The position numbers and the translations under genes are program-made. From positions 434,001 to 498,000 of the forward strand of contig NZ_OMPE01000008.1 of NCBI RefSeq assembly GCF_900312815.1: DNA of 64,000 nucleotides, given 5' to 3'. Positions within the stretch are counted from its first letter, which is position 1. Each line of letters opens with the position of its first letter. The notes beneath the pieces are model-generated. The model worked only from the letters and a program-made list of their open reading frames with translations, was not told where the DNA came from and did no database searches. The DNA is from Aquimarina sp. AU474. GTDB lineage: Bacteria > Bacteroidota > Bacteroidia > Flavobacteriales > Flavobacteriaceae. Shown one piece after another: positions 33,421 to 42,562 of this stretch.

Positions 33421-34128
33421 ATGAGTAAGTATCTTGTAATTTTTATGTTGTGGTCGATTGTAATTCATGGCCAATCTATATTTAAAACTTTAGAACCAGA
33501 ATCATTACCTCCTAATTGGGAGAGTTGGATTGATAGTACACCTATTTCAGGGTTCAAGAAACAAGGAATACAGTTCGTTTCAAGTCAGAAAAAGATTAAT
33601 CCGTTAATGGCAAGTGTTTTTCTCCCTAAGAGTATCAGTAAACAGAAAATTTGTTTAAGAATTACTTCCATTGATGGCAGGTACCGAGCTAACTTAATCT
33701 ATAAAATAGATCAGGCAGAAAATGGGATGTTGAATTTAAGTATACCTACTAAATATCAAGAAAAATTGAAACACTACAAACCTGATGAAGTAGCTTTACT
33801 TGCTACTATGGATGTATTATGTGACTCCAATATCGGAAAAAATTTAATTGCCAGTTGGGAAAGAAAAAAGAATTTGAGTGAATTTCAAATAAATTTTAAT
33901 TCAAGAAAAGATGTTAACCTTCTTGTTGTTGAAAATGGTAGGGTACTTTTAGACAAGCCTTTTGAGGATTTAAATTTAAAAAAAGATAATCCTGTGAGTT
34001 TTAATAGAAGTTGTAAAGTGCCTATAAATATAGTTAGCAAGGATTCCAGCATTTTTGTACGTGAAACTTGGGTTAAAGAAAATGGAAAAATACAAATTAA
34101 AGAATATGAATTTCCAATCATTTTATAA
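33421..34128 (+). CDS. Secreted protein of unknown function, first gene of protease cassette
   Basis: A 235-residue product from the ATG at 33421, which begins a signal peptide ending HGQ; an ATG at 33361 would add 20 residues before it. The mature part is beta-rich, with two conserved-looking blocks (WESWIDSTPISGFKKQG and KICLRITSIDGRYRANLIYKI). No family recognised. It overlaps the next gene, and its product should act in the periplasm or at the surface with the other three. Confidence 0.75.
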   Translation: MSKYLVIFMLWSIVIHGQSIFKTLEPESLPPNWESWIDSTPISGFKKQGIQFVSSQKKINPLMASVFLPKSISKQKICLRITSIDGRYRANLIYKIDQAENGMLNLSIPTKYQEKLKHYKPDEVALLATMDVLCDSNIGKNLIASWERKKNLSEFQINFNSRKDVNLLVVENGRVLLDKPFEDLNLKKDNPVSFNRSCKVPINIVSKDSSIFVRETWVKENGKIQIKEYEFPIIL

Positions 34129-35002
34129 TTCAATACGATTTCCAAATTGGAAAAAAAAAATATTTCCATACGTATTCTTTTCCTTGGCATTACTTCTATT
34201 TGGTACTGTTATTTATTTATTCTCAAGATCTAGTTTAGAAACAAGTTATGAGCTAAATGCGATAACTGAAGGCGTTTCAATTAATACAGGTAATAATTCA
34301 GAATTGATTTGGTTTTTTGAAAATGCTAAACTTATTAGTAATCAAACCAAGGATTCTTATTTCTCAGGATCGTTGAAGTTTAACGATTCTACTACTATCA
34401 CAATCAAAAGAGTATCATTAGGTCTTTGTGCTATAAGTATACGAAATACAGTAAATACAAGTGTTGGGACATTGCATTATGATGCTTATAAAAAACGATT
34501 AGGTAAGTCAATCCATATTGTACTTGATAGTATTCAATATCGATCCCATCAAGGTTCAACAATTGTATTTCCACTCAACAAGATAAATGGTTTTATTTCT
34601 ACACCAAGTCCTGTGGCTCAAGAAACAGATATGAATGTTCCAATTTTACGAGAAGGAAAGGTTTCCTTGCTAAATACATCATTTAATAAAAAGACCGTTT
34701 ATCAGGCTGGAGAATATATTTTACATACTGGCGACCAGTTTAAACTTAAGGAACGAATTAGTCCGTATTATGGTTTTTTAACAATTAACGAAAATCCTTG
34801 TATGAATTTAAATTATAAGGTAGCGGGCTCAAAAGGATATATCCAGAGTCCTGGTGGGCTAATACATTCTGCTGAATCCACGTTATTGCATAAACTTCAA
34901 AACGATATTTTTTATCAATGGTTATCACTTGTTTTTGGTGTTTTGGTAGTAATTGCCTCTTTATTTGGTGCTGTTAATGATGTAAAGGATATGTTTAAAT
35001 GA
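34106..35002 (+). CDS. Two-TM envelope protein of unknown function, second gene of protease cassette
   Basis: A 298-residue product from the ATG at 34106, overlapping the previous gene by 23 nt; ATG 34082 or 34055 are alternatives. One transmembrane helix near the N-terminus (VFFSLALLLFGTVIYLF) and one at the C-terminus (WLSLVFGVLVVIASLFG), with a roughly 220-residue beta-rich domain between, presumably periplasmic. No family recognised. It overlaps the next gene by 4 nt (ATGA). A plausible role is the membrane anchor or signal relay of the cassette. Confidence 0.75.
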   Translation: MNFQSFYNSIRFPNWKKKIFPYVFFSLALLLFGTVIYLFSRSSLETSYELNAITEGVSINTGNNSELIWFFENAKLISNQTKDSYFSGSLKFNDSTTITIKRVSLGLCAISIRNTVNTSVGTLHYDAYKKRLGKSIHIVLDSIQYRSHQGSTIVFPLNKINGFISTPSPVAQETDMNVPILREGKVSLLNTSFNKKTVYQAGEYILHTGDQFKLKERISPYYGFLTINENPCMNLNYKVAGSKGYIQSPGGLIHSAESTLLHKLQNDIFYQWLSLVFGVLVVIASLFGAVNDVKDMFK

Positions 35003-36303
35003 ATAAAATTGTTTTAACATATCTATTTTCTCTTTGTACTTTAATGCAATTTATTGATGGACAGCAACAGGTATATACCAATACGTATCCACCTTCTCAA
35101 GGTTTTTTGATAGGTAATGATAATTTTTTCGAGTATGTGGTTATTCCTGTTGCTAATCGAAATTCAATTATCGGAAAGCAAAGGATAAACATGTCGGGGC
35201 CGAAACAGATCTTTGCGGAGATGGAAGAATTCGATGAACATAATAAGTTGGCAATACTTAAATTAAATAAAAAAATACGAGCTAGAAATTTGAATTATGA
35301 GGTAAATGACAGCAGTAAAGCAATAACGATAGTATATATTGATAAAAATGGAGAATATGTTTCGCAACATATGAAAGGAGAGGTTATAAATCTCAATCAA
35401 GTGCATTTGAAATTAAAAAATGATATAGAAATTGATAGTATTCCACTTGGTAGCGTAGTTTATAATCGAGGAAGTTTAATCGGGGTTATTAATGCAATAT
35501 ATCCAATAAAAAATGAATTAAACTTGATTGAGATATCTCAATTTAATAAAACTATTTCCGATTTTCTTGAAGAAAAAAAACCTAATGAACTAGTTATAAA
35601 TTATAATACAATAGATACTAGTTTAAAATTATCCTTAAAGACGAAACATAAAGGAGTAAGTATATATTTTGGTGGAATTAAAAAACACTTAGATGTAATA
35701 AAAACTATACGTTATGGGTTTGATCGAAATGATTTAGCAATTCGACTTAATCCAAATTTTATTAAAAACAAAACAAATTATTTCTTTCCAACACCGAAAA
35801 ATTCTAAGATCTATTTTCAAGTAGAAACGATTGATGGTCATAAAGGAAGTATAATAGGTATAAACACTATATCTTCGATTTCCAAAATAAGGGTAACAGA
35901 TTTAAATATAGCATATAACCTCTTATTTAAATGCACTAAGGTTAACTCTCAAATTCAAGCTCAGCGTATACGTAATAACATCATTAGGAGGGATATTATG
36001 TCTAAAGTACCGTGTGTTGTATGTCAGTCAGTAAATTCCTGGAACTCTAGAGAGCTCTCTAATACTGATTATACACCAATAGAACTACAAAACTTGTTAC
36101 GTCAGATAAAAAAAATAAAGTATAAACCGAATGACGCAGAAGAATACGTTGTTAGTGAGGTTTTTTTTCAAAACCATAAAAGCGATAATGCATTTTGGTA
36201 TACAAATTTAGATAAGAATACAAAAAAGGTATTGTTTGAACTTTTATTAGAGGACCTTACGAATACTCCGCTTTTTTTAGAATATGTCAACAATGGATAT
36301 TGA
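34999..36303 (+). CDS. Secreted trypsin-fold pseudoprotease, third gene of protease cassette
   Basis: A 434-residue protein with signal peptide (to about residue 21). Residues 30-170 follow the trypsin-like layout of the next gene: FEYVVIPVAN at the His site, KLAILKL at the Asp site, and PLGSVVYNRGSLIGVI at the Ser site. All three catalytic positions differ (by my alignment Ala52, Lys83 and Leu150), so it should be inactive. The C-terminal ~220 residues are beta-rich (IYFQVETIDGHKGSI), ending with a CVVC pair and helices. It overlaps the previous gene by 4 nt and the next by 20 nt. Confidence 0.7.
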   Translation: MNKIVLTYLFSLCTLMQFIDGQQQVYTNTYPPSQGFLIGNDNFFEYVVIPVANRNSIIGKQRINMSGPKQIFAEMEEFDEHNKLAILKLNKKIRARNLNYEVNDSSKAITIVYIDKNGEYVSQHMKGEVINLNQVHLKLKNDIEIDSIPLGSVVYNRGSLIGVINAIYPIKNELNLIEISQFNKTISDFLEEKKPNELVINYNTIDTSLKLSLKTKHKGVSIYFGGIKKHLDVIKTIRYGFDRNDLAIRLNPNFIKNKTNYFFPTPKNSKIYFQVETIDGHKGSIIGINTISSISKIRVTDLNIAYNLLFKCTKVNSQIQAQRIRNNIIRRDIMSKVPCVVCQSVNSWNSRELSNTDYTPIELQNLLRQIKKIKYKPNDAEEYVVSEVFFQNHKSDNAFWYTNLDKNTKKVLFELLLEDLTNTPLFLEYVNNGY

Positions 36304-38071
36304 AATTAAAAAATACACACCGTTTTTTAATCTTTTTGACAGGATTATTACAACAACTTTTATAATTGCTTTTTTACATAATACAAACTGCTATTCTCAA
36401 AAAACCGTATATGTAAATTCGATAGAAATAGGACAGGGTTTATTGCGAAAAAGAACATTTGATTCTTCAAAGTTTTATCACCTTTTAAATACCGAGAACT
36501 ATCTTATTTTGCCATATCATGTAATGGGTCAGAAGTCTGCTTCAAAAGCACAAGTTACAAGTCAAGAAGGTTTAGTTTCTGCGGGTAAGTTAATCAAGTC
36601 TTACCCACAGTATGATGTTGCAATATTAGCCCTACAAGGCGATGAAATCAAGGCAGCCTCCTGGAAGAGTTCTAGAGAAATTCAAGAACATTTAACAATT
36701 GATACTCATGGAACAATTGAAACTGTAAACGTTAGAGGCTCGGTAGATATTGTAGATGTTAGAATCACAAAGATTGTTGGGAGTGAGTATATATATATTC
36801 TTCCTGTAGATAGTGATGATTCTTTTACTAGCGGAATGAGTGGTTCCTTACTAAAAATTAATGGAATAAGTAGTGGAATGTTATTAGAGACCAATTCTAC
36901 TAGTGGAGAAGGTAAAGTAATACGATTAGACTTTATGGAAACTTTGGTTGCTCCTTTCTTTAGGTTTTATCAAAACAAGGAATTCCATCAGGAAGAACTA
37001 TCAAAGAAATTACGAGAGCTACAGGGTGATATTAGGTATGCATATACAGAGGGGTATATTATTCTAAGAGAACCCTTTCAAGAAAAACTTTTTTACCTAT
37101 CTAGGTACGTGAAAAGTATAAGTTTTGGTGAAAAATATAGTACTCCAGAGTTTAAAATTCAGATTACAGATTTAATAGATCATTATTTTAACAATATCGG
37201 TTCTGAATTAAAAATCCCTTACGGAAAAGGTTCTTCAAATTTTTCTGTATGGTTTGAATTAAAGGATAATACATATACAAGTCCGGTAGAAGTAAATCTA
37301 TTTTCATCCAGAAACAGCATTAATAAAGATTTAATAATAAGCTCAACAAGCGAAGATTTGAGTGCGCCAACGATCTATGTTGATTACAAATACAAGGCTC
37401 GTTTTAATACGATACCAGGAACTATCGAAACAATTGTTTTTTTTGATGATTTAGAAGGAAACAATTATTCTTTACCCACTAATAAAATTTTTGAGATTTT
37501 TAACGTAGAAGTACCCAAAGGATCGAATAAATTAACTTTGAAGTTTATAATGGAAGATAACTCTATAAAGCGGTACGATTACAAAATCATGGATTGGGAA
37601 TATTATAAATTATTGGATTCTAAAAATACCATAATCGATTATGTAGACAGAAAAAAAATGCCCCTAATTTTATGTCAATGCGCTCAAAACGAGGAATCTC
37701 TTGGGAATATGGGCAATCTAAAATATGTTTTACGAAAAAAAATTAAACATTTCCCAGTAACCTACTGTTATGATATTTTGTCTTACAAAAACAATCGCTT
37801 TACTAATACTACAATTAAATATACCAATTGGAATGCAATTAAGAGAATTCGTCTTAAAGGTAATAACCCTATATTCAATGTATTGATCGATATCAATACA
37901 GCCAAAGCGCAGGAAAATCTTTCATATAATAACCTTTATAAAGAAACCTTTAAAGCATTTCGTGTGTTTTTTAAAATTTTAGATAAAAATCCCAAAAACC
38001 TTATGATGACACTTGAGTTTTTTGATGGCACATATAGTAAGATCTTACCGATTGACATCAAAAAGCTGTAG
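36284..38071 (+). CDS. Secreted trypsin-like serine protease with C-terminal beta domain, fourth gene of protease cassette
   Basis: A 595-residue protein with an N-terminal hydrophobic export segment (about residues 20-38). The catalytic triad of a trypsin-like peptidase is visible: His79 in ILPYHVMG, Asp111 in YDVAILAL and Ser186 in SGMSGSLL. After residue 230 come a helical linker and two beta-rich modules to the C-terminus. It overlaps the pseudoprotease gene by 20 nt, so translation is coupled. Its last 14 nt overlap the convergent M23 gene. The substrate is unknown; the pseudoprotease may regulate it or present substrate. Confidence 0.82.
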   Translation: MSTMDIEIKKYTPFFNLFDRIITTTFIIAFLHNTNCYSQKTVYVNSIEIGQGLLRKRTFDSSKFYHLLNTENYLILPYHVMGQKSASKAQVTSQEGLVSAGKLIKSYPQYDVAILALQGDEIKAASWKSSREIQEHLTIDTHGTIETVNVRGSVDIVDVRITKIVGSEYIYILPVDSDDSFTSGMSGSLLKINGISSGMLLETNSTSGEGKVIRLDFMETLVAPFFRFYQNKEFHQEELSKKLRELQGDIRYAYTEGYIILREPFQEKLFYLSRYVKSISFGEKYSTPEFKIQITDLIDHYFNNIGSELKIPYGKGSSNFSVWFELKDNTYTSPVEVNLFSSRNSINKDLIISSTSEDLSAPTIYVDYKYKARFNTIPGTIETIVFFDDLEGNNYSLPTNKIFEIFNVEVPKGSNKLTLKFIMEDNSIKRYDYKIMDWEYYKLLDSKNTIIDYVDRKKMPLILCQCAQNEESLGNMGNLKYVLRKKIKHFPVTYCYDILSYKNNRFTNTTIKYTNWNAIKRIRLKGNNPIFNVLIDINTAKAQENLSYNNLYKETFKAFRVFFKILDKNPKNLMMTLEFFDGTYSKILPIDIKKL

Positions 38072-38774
38072 ATATAACCTTCTTCACTTTCTGATTTCTT
38101 ATAGGCTCACCTCTTTCTACAAATACATCGTCTTCATAATAATTCAAAAATTGAGCGGGAAGTCCCAACCCTTTATTTAAAGGTTCTGATGTTTCTTGTA
38201 AATGATAATGTAGATGTGGTTCGGTAGAAGCACCACTATTACCAGCTTGCCCAATTTCCTGACCTTTAATGACAGTATCTCCAACAGCAACGATTATTGA
38301 TCCTTTTTTTAAATGTGCTAGTATCGATGTTTCACCATTTAAGTGATCGATAATAATATAATTACCAACCTGAGTACGATTCACAATACCGGGTTGATTG
38401 TCTTCAACAGTATTTTCAATGGCTACTACTTTTCCATTACCTGGTGAGTTTAAACGTTTTCCAAAACAATAATAATCTTCATTTTTACTGCCATCTCCTG
38501 CATAGCTTTTTCGGTTTTGTACAATCAACATATCATAAGCATACCTTTCTCTACGAGAAACAAAATGATGAGCGCCTGCACTATGTGTTCTTCCTGCATT
38601 TACAGCATACCATTCTTCTTCAAAAGGTAATTCTAGATCCGTAATTGTTTGATAGTTTAGATAAATGTCTTCATCTAGTGTGCCTTCATCTCCAATTAAA
38701 GTATCCGTACAAGATATTAGTAATAAGATCAAAGTGATACATAAAGTATATAATAACAGCTTAATAGATTTCAT
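38058..38774 (-). CDS. M23-family peptidase lipoprotein
   Basis: A 238-residue lipoprotein (lipobox LLISC, Cys22) with a LytM/M23 zinc peptidase domain: HHFVSRRERYAYDM region with the H-x(n)-D metal motif, NGKVVAIENTVEDN, DHLNGETSILAHL, GQEIGQAGNSGASTEPHLHYHLQ carrying the HxH motif. Such enzymes cut peptidoglycan cross-links or activate amidases. It is probably anchored facing the periplasm. The last 14 nt overlap the protease gene on the other strand. Confidence 0.92.
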   Translation of the reverse strand: MKSIKLLLYTLCITLILLLISCTDTLIGDEGTLDEDIYLNYQTITDLELPFEEEWYAVNAGRTHSAGAHHFVSRRERYAYDMLIVQNRKSYAGDGSKNEDYYCFGKRLNSPGNGKVVAIENTVEDNQPGIVNRTQVGNYIIIDHLNGETSILAHLKKGSIIVAVGDTVIKGQEIGQAGNSGASTEPHLHYHLQETSEPLNKGLGLPAQFLNYYEDDVFVERGEPIRNQKVKKVISTAF

Positions 38775-38780
38775 AATGGA

Positions 38781-39494
38781 TTAAAATTTAAAGTTAATAC
38801 CAAGATTAATTTGATGTTGCAGCTCTCTGTATGCATTAAAAATTTGAAGCTTATCATAATTTAAATTATAGCTTACTTTTAGATCAAAGTGATTAGAGAG
38901 ATTGTATTTGTATTCTGTTGTCCATAAAACACTTTGGTACTTGCTTATGGAATAAAAGTTTTCTTCAAATGTGGAGGTTCTCCATAGTATAAATGGGATT
39001 GTTATTTTGGAAGAAAGTGATTGTTTGTTATTTATTTGATACACAAATCGCCCTGCAACGCCAAGTTTTTGTTGAAAATCGTATTGTTTCCAATCAAAAT
39101 AAGAAGAGACATTGGTTTGTGTCTGTAGACCCACATGTACTTTGACTTTATCATTTTTATAAACTTGTTTTAATGAGCTTATATTTAGAATTATTTTAGA
39201 ATATTGAGGGTTAGGCTCTGGAATTATATTGGTTTCTAATTCTGAATTTAGATAATCCAACTGTACCTCAAACAGCTTTTCTCTTTTGGTCATGCGAGTA
39301 TATCTAAATTGATAGTTGATTGCATTATAGTCATAGCGCCTTACCGGAGCAAAAGCTAAATTTTTAAGGTAACCAAAAGTGAAACCTGTAGAGAATTCTA
39401 AAGTATTCTTTTTGGGTTCGTTTTCTACCTGAGAAAAAACTGTTGTTATTGAAAATGTAAAGGCCGAAAACAAATAGAAGATTTTTTTGCACAT
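38781..39494 (-). CDS. Putative outer membrane beta-barrel protein
   Basis: A 237-residue protein with signal peptide (ending VFSQ) and alternating beta-strands with aromatic ends throughout (YNAINYQFRYTRMTKREKLFEVQLDYL; KVHVGLQTQTNVSSYFDWKQYDF; QINLGINFKF with a C-terminal Phe). This fits a small outer-membrane barrel. No family named. It lies 6 nt upstream of the M23 gene, in the same operon. Confidence 0.75.
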   Translation of the reverse strand: MCKKIFYLFSAFTFSITTVFSQVENEPKKNTLEFSTGFTFGYLKNLAFAPVRRYDYNAINYQFRYTRMTKREKLFEVQLDYLNSELETNIIPEPNPQYSKIILNISSLKQVYKNDKVKVHVGLQTQTNVSSYFDWKQYDFQQKLGVAGRFVYQINNKQSLSSKITIPFILWRTSTFEENFYSISKYQSVLWTTEYKYNLSNHFDLKVSYNLNYDKLQIFNAYRELQHQINLGINFKF

Positions 39495-39560
39495 AAATAT
39501 TTGAAATAATCGAATTAGAAATACGTGTTAGTTTTTCTAGTTATAGTTTATCAAAAGTGT

Positions 39561-40445
39561 TTATTCTATTCCGAATATATCTTTTAATAGACCTGCACCT
39601 AGCGATATTGCATCATCATGACTGCCGCCATCAGATAGGATTACATTTGCACCTTTATCATTTAAAAATTGAATTTCTTGAGTAGAAAGCGGTCCGGCTG
39701 CTTCATCTCTGTTGCCATGCACATAAGTTACTTTTGAAAGACTTAAAGCACTATCTAGTTTATCTGTATACCGATTGAACGCTAATCCGGCAATTAATCT
39801 ACCCATGTTTCTTTCTTCTACAGTATCAAAATCGGGGTTATTTTCTAACTCAACAGTGTAATTGCCATCATTGTCATAAATGTGAATTGGGAATTCCCCT
39901 TCGCTAAGGGCTTGCCAGGCGTCACTATCAGCATTAAGTCGATTACCTAGTATAAGATAACCATCAGCAATATCAATTCCATGAGTAGCAATCAATTCTT
40001 GTACAATTAAAGCACCAAATGATACTCCAAGTACGTAAATTGTTTTTCCTTGTTGATTTTTAAAATAATCAACAACACGTTTTATATTAGAGATACTTTG
40101 CAAATCGTATTCTTTTGCCTGTTCAAAAGTAATATCTGCACTTGTGAATAGCATTGGAGTTTTTGTTTGTACCTGATGCACCATTACATATAATGCTGAT
40201 TGTATACCCAGTTCAATTACCGTTTGATTAGAAGTAGTATCGTCATCCAGTTCAATACTGGGCCCAGCTTGTGCATGAATAACTACAATATCTCCCTCTA
40301 GATTCCCATAGAATTTGGCAATATCTGATATTTCATCAAATGAATTTGAAGGTTCTGTAACAGTAGTATCATCTTTACTACATGACAAAAGAACAACTAA
40401 CAGAATGGTGTAAGCGATTAAATGTAAGTGACTTATATTTTTCAT
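39561..40445 (-). CDS. Alpha/beta hydrolase-fold lipoprotein
   Basis: A 294-residue lipoprotein (lipobox VLLSCSKDD) with a hydrolase-like core: a VLGVSFGALIVQEL nucleophile elbow (GxSxG), an acidic region NLYVHGN-like strand (VTYVHGNRDEAAGP) and a late His in DGGSHDDAIS. The predicted Ser-Asp-His triad suggests an esterase or lipase on the outer side of a membrane. It is the first gene of the minus-strand trio with the barrel protein and M23 peptidase. Substrate unknown. Confidence 0.82.
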   Translation of the reverse strand: MKNISHLHLIAYTILLVVLLSCSKDDTTVTEPSNSFDEISDIAKFYGNLEGDIVVIHAQAGPSIELDDDTTSNQTVIELGIQSALYVMVHQVQTKTPMLFTSADITFEQAKEYDLQSISNIKRVVDYFKNQQGKTIYVLGVSFGALIVQELIATHGIDIADGYLILGNRLNADSDAWQALSEGEFPIHIYDNDGNYTVELENNPDFDTVEERNMGRLIAGLAFNRYTDKLDSALSLSKVTYVHGNRDEAAGPLSTQEIQFLNDKGANVILSDGGSHDDAISLGAGLLKDIFGIE

Positions 40446-40586
40446 GTGATTTTGTTTTAAGGCAAAAAAACAGAAATAGAGGCTTCAAAAAATAAATATT
40501 TGATAACCGTTACATATTTATTGATCATCGTTGAAGTAACTTATTAAACAAATAAATTATGCTTTCCTTTGTTTAAAATATTTAAA

Positions 40587-41609
40587 ATGAATACCTCTAA
40601 AATAGCATTAGTAGCAGTACATGTATTCATCTGGTTATTGAATTATTGGTTTATTGCGATTGTAAGTCAATTTAATTGGAATGGTTTTACCTATGATTCG
40701 GGTAGTTTAGCTTATGCCTATGCGTATGGCCTTTTTTTTAATGCCGTTTTATTTTATGTACAAGCCCTTTGGTTAGCACCTAAAATGTACATCCGAAATA
40801 AAAAGTTGAAATTTTATCTAATTTCTACAGTCATAATCACTACAATTTCTCTGATTGAGACCTATTTTGATTATATACTCTATAATATTTATAGTATAAA
40901 TACAGAAGAAGTATTAGGAAGTTTCATTACCAATACTATATTTCATGTACTATATAGTGTAGCTGGTTTTTACTATCTGTTTAAATTAGAGCACAAAAAA
41001 TCAGAAAAAGTAAAACAAAAACTTCTAGAAGAAACTTATAAAACCGAATTAAAATATCTGAAAGCTCAATTAAACCCTCATTTCTTATTTAACGGTATCA
41101 ATAGTGTGTATCATTTAATTGGTAAAGATGATGCTTTGGCCAAAGAGACCTTGCTACAATTTTCGGGTTTGTTACGCTATCAACTATATGAAAGCAATAC
41201 TCATATTTTACTAGAAAAAGAATTAGATTACTTATTAAAATATATCAAAATTGAAGAGACTCGTAGAGGTTCAGACATTCGATTAGATTATGATATCAAT
41301 TCAGAGAATCCTACAATGAAATTAGCACCTTTGCTGTTAATTCCTTTTATTGAGAATGCCTTTAAACACTGCAGTAATCATATAGATAGTAGTGCGAATA
41401 TAATCAAGATAAAAATTGAAGAAGCGGGAGGGAAGCTTCATCTAAATGTTACGAACAGTTATGATAAGTTAATTAATGAAAATATAGCAGGGGGAATAGG
41501 ATTAACCAATGTACGAAAAAGACTATCATTATTATATCCCGATCAACATGATCTAAATATCAAAAAAGACAACGTTAATCATATTGTAAACCTTTCTATT
41601 GATTTATAG
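40587..41609 (+). CDS. LytS-type membrane sensor histidine kinase
   Basis: A 340-residue product from the ATG at 40587 (the longer frame begins at a TTG that lies inside a -7-like element). Four hydrophobic segments (residues about 10-135), then LKAQLNPHFLFNGINSVYHL and a HATPase domain (LLLIPFIENAFKHC; GGIGLTNVRKRLSLLYP). The response regulator gene follows after 8 nt, so they form an operon. Probable target: the esterase gene downstream. Confidence 0.93.
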   Translation: MNTSKIALVAVHVFIWLLNYWFIAIVSQFNWNGFTYDSGSLAYAYAYGLFFNAVLFYVQALWLAPKMYIRNKKLKFYLISTVIITTISLIETYFDYILYNIYSINTEEVLGSFITNTIFHVLYSVAGFYYLFKLEHKKSEKVKQKLLEETYKTELKYLKAQLNPHFLFNGINSVYHLIGKDDALAKETLLQFSGLLRYQLYESNTHILLEKELDYLLKYIKIEETRRGSDIRLDYDINSENPTMKLAPLLLIPFIENAFKHCSNHIDSSANIIKIKIEEAGGKLHLNVTNSYDKLINENIAGGIGLTNVRKRLSLLYPDQHDLNIKKDNVNHIVNLSIDL

Positions 41610-41617
41610 CGTACAAA

Positions 41618-42292
41618 ATGAAACAACTAAACTGTTTAATTATCGATGACGAACCCATTGCCCGAGAAGGTATTGCAGAATATTGTAAAGAGGTTTCATT
41701 TTTACATGTTACTGCACTGTGTAAGAATGTATTGCAAGCCAATCATTATCTGGAAGAAAATCAAATTGATTTAATTTTTTTGGATATCAATATGCCCATT
41801 GTTTTAGGTATCGATTGGTTAAAGGAACTAAAAAATTCTCCTTCTGTTATTATGACTACCGCCTATGAAGAATATGCTCTCGAAAGTTTTTCATATAACG
41901 TCTTAGATTATTTAGTAAAGCCCATTTCATTTGAACGTTTTTTGCAGGCAGCAAATAAAGTGCATCAATATTACGATGATAACCCTAAGGATAGCGTTCT
42001 GTTTGTGAAAAGCGACAAACAGCTTAAAAAGATAACCCTAAAAGATATTCTATTTGTAGAGGCGATGCAAAATTATATCAAGGTAATAACCACAGAAGAG
42101 GCTATAATTACGAACATGCCATTAAAAAGTTTTAAAGAACTTTTACCCGAAGAGGATTTTATACAAACTCATAAATCGTATATCGTATCAAAATACAAAG
42201 TAGACAAAATTATAAAGAATCAAATTCTTATTAAAAATTATGAAATCCCAATTAGCGTACGCTTAAAAAAATCTGTTTTAAGTAGTCTCTAA
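41618..42292 (+). CDS. LytTR-family response regulator
   Basis: A 224-residue regulator with receiver domain (Asp in IFLDINMP, MTTAYEEYALE, LDYLVKPIS) and LytTR DNA-binding domain (ILFVEAMQNYIKVIT; FIQTHKSYIVSKYKVD). Partner of the kinase just upstream. The gap to the esterase gene holds candidate control sites. Confidence 0.94.
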   Translation: MKQLNCLIIDDEPIAREGIAEYCKEVSFLHVTALCKNVLQANHYLEENQIDLIFLDINMPIVLGIDWLKELKNSPSVIMTTAYEEYALESFSYNVLDYLVKPISFERFLQAANKVHQYYDDNPKDSVLFVKSDKQLKKITLKDILFVEAMQNYIKVITTEEAIITNMPLKSFKELLPEEDFIQTHKSYIVSKYKVDKIIKNQILIKNYEIPISVRLKKSVLSSL

Positions 42293-42344
42293 TAATGTTC
42301 TATAAACACCAAATTCTCTTTAAATTTTCTTTTCAAAACCTTCT

Positions 42345-42401
42345 TATGTCCAAATTGATTAATAACTTTTTATGCGGTTCAATTATGGCAAAGTCGACGA
42401 A
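42345..42401. promoter_or_regulatory. Motif pair shared with the 27047-27075 region
   Basis: ATGTCCAAA at 42346-42354 and GTCGACGAA at 42393-42401; the same two 9-mers occur at 27047-27055 and 27067-27075. Both regions lie between a LytTR regulator pair and its probable target. Spacing differs (20 versus 47 nt). Confidence 0.3.
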
Positions 42402-42491
42402 CATGTGTACCCGTCAAAAGTTATAATTATATCGATTTAATAAAATATTGTGTTTGAAATTAATATTAATTTAATAAATCTGTTAAATAAA

Positions 42492-42551
42492 TAAGATTAA
42501 TTATGTTTCTTTATTTTATTATGCTATCATAATAAAAACTAATTAATCTTA
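42492..42551. promoter_or_regulatory. Nested inverted repeat before the esterase gene
   Basis: Outer 12-bp arms TAAGATTAATTA / TAATTAATCTTA (42492-42503, 42540-42551) enclose inner 10-bp arms TTTTATTATG / CATAATAAAA (42514-42523, 42528-42537) with a CTAT loop. The structure ends 11 nt before the ATG. It could be an mRNA 5' hairpin or a double operator. Confidence 0.5.
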
Positions 42552-42562
42552 AAATCAACACA

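Noticed and set aside
33421-38071. Protease cassette as a cytoplasmic trypsin-effector conflict system
   Set aside because: Three of the four products carry signal peptides or export segments and the fourth has TM helices, so the proteins should act in the envelope, unlike intracellular effector-associated trypsins.
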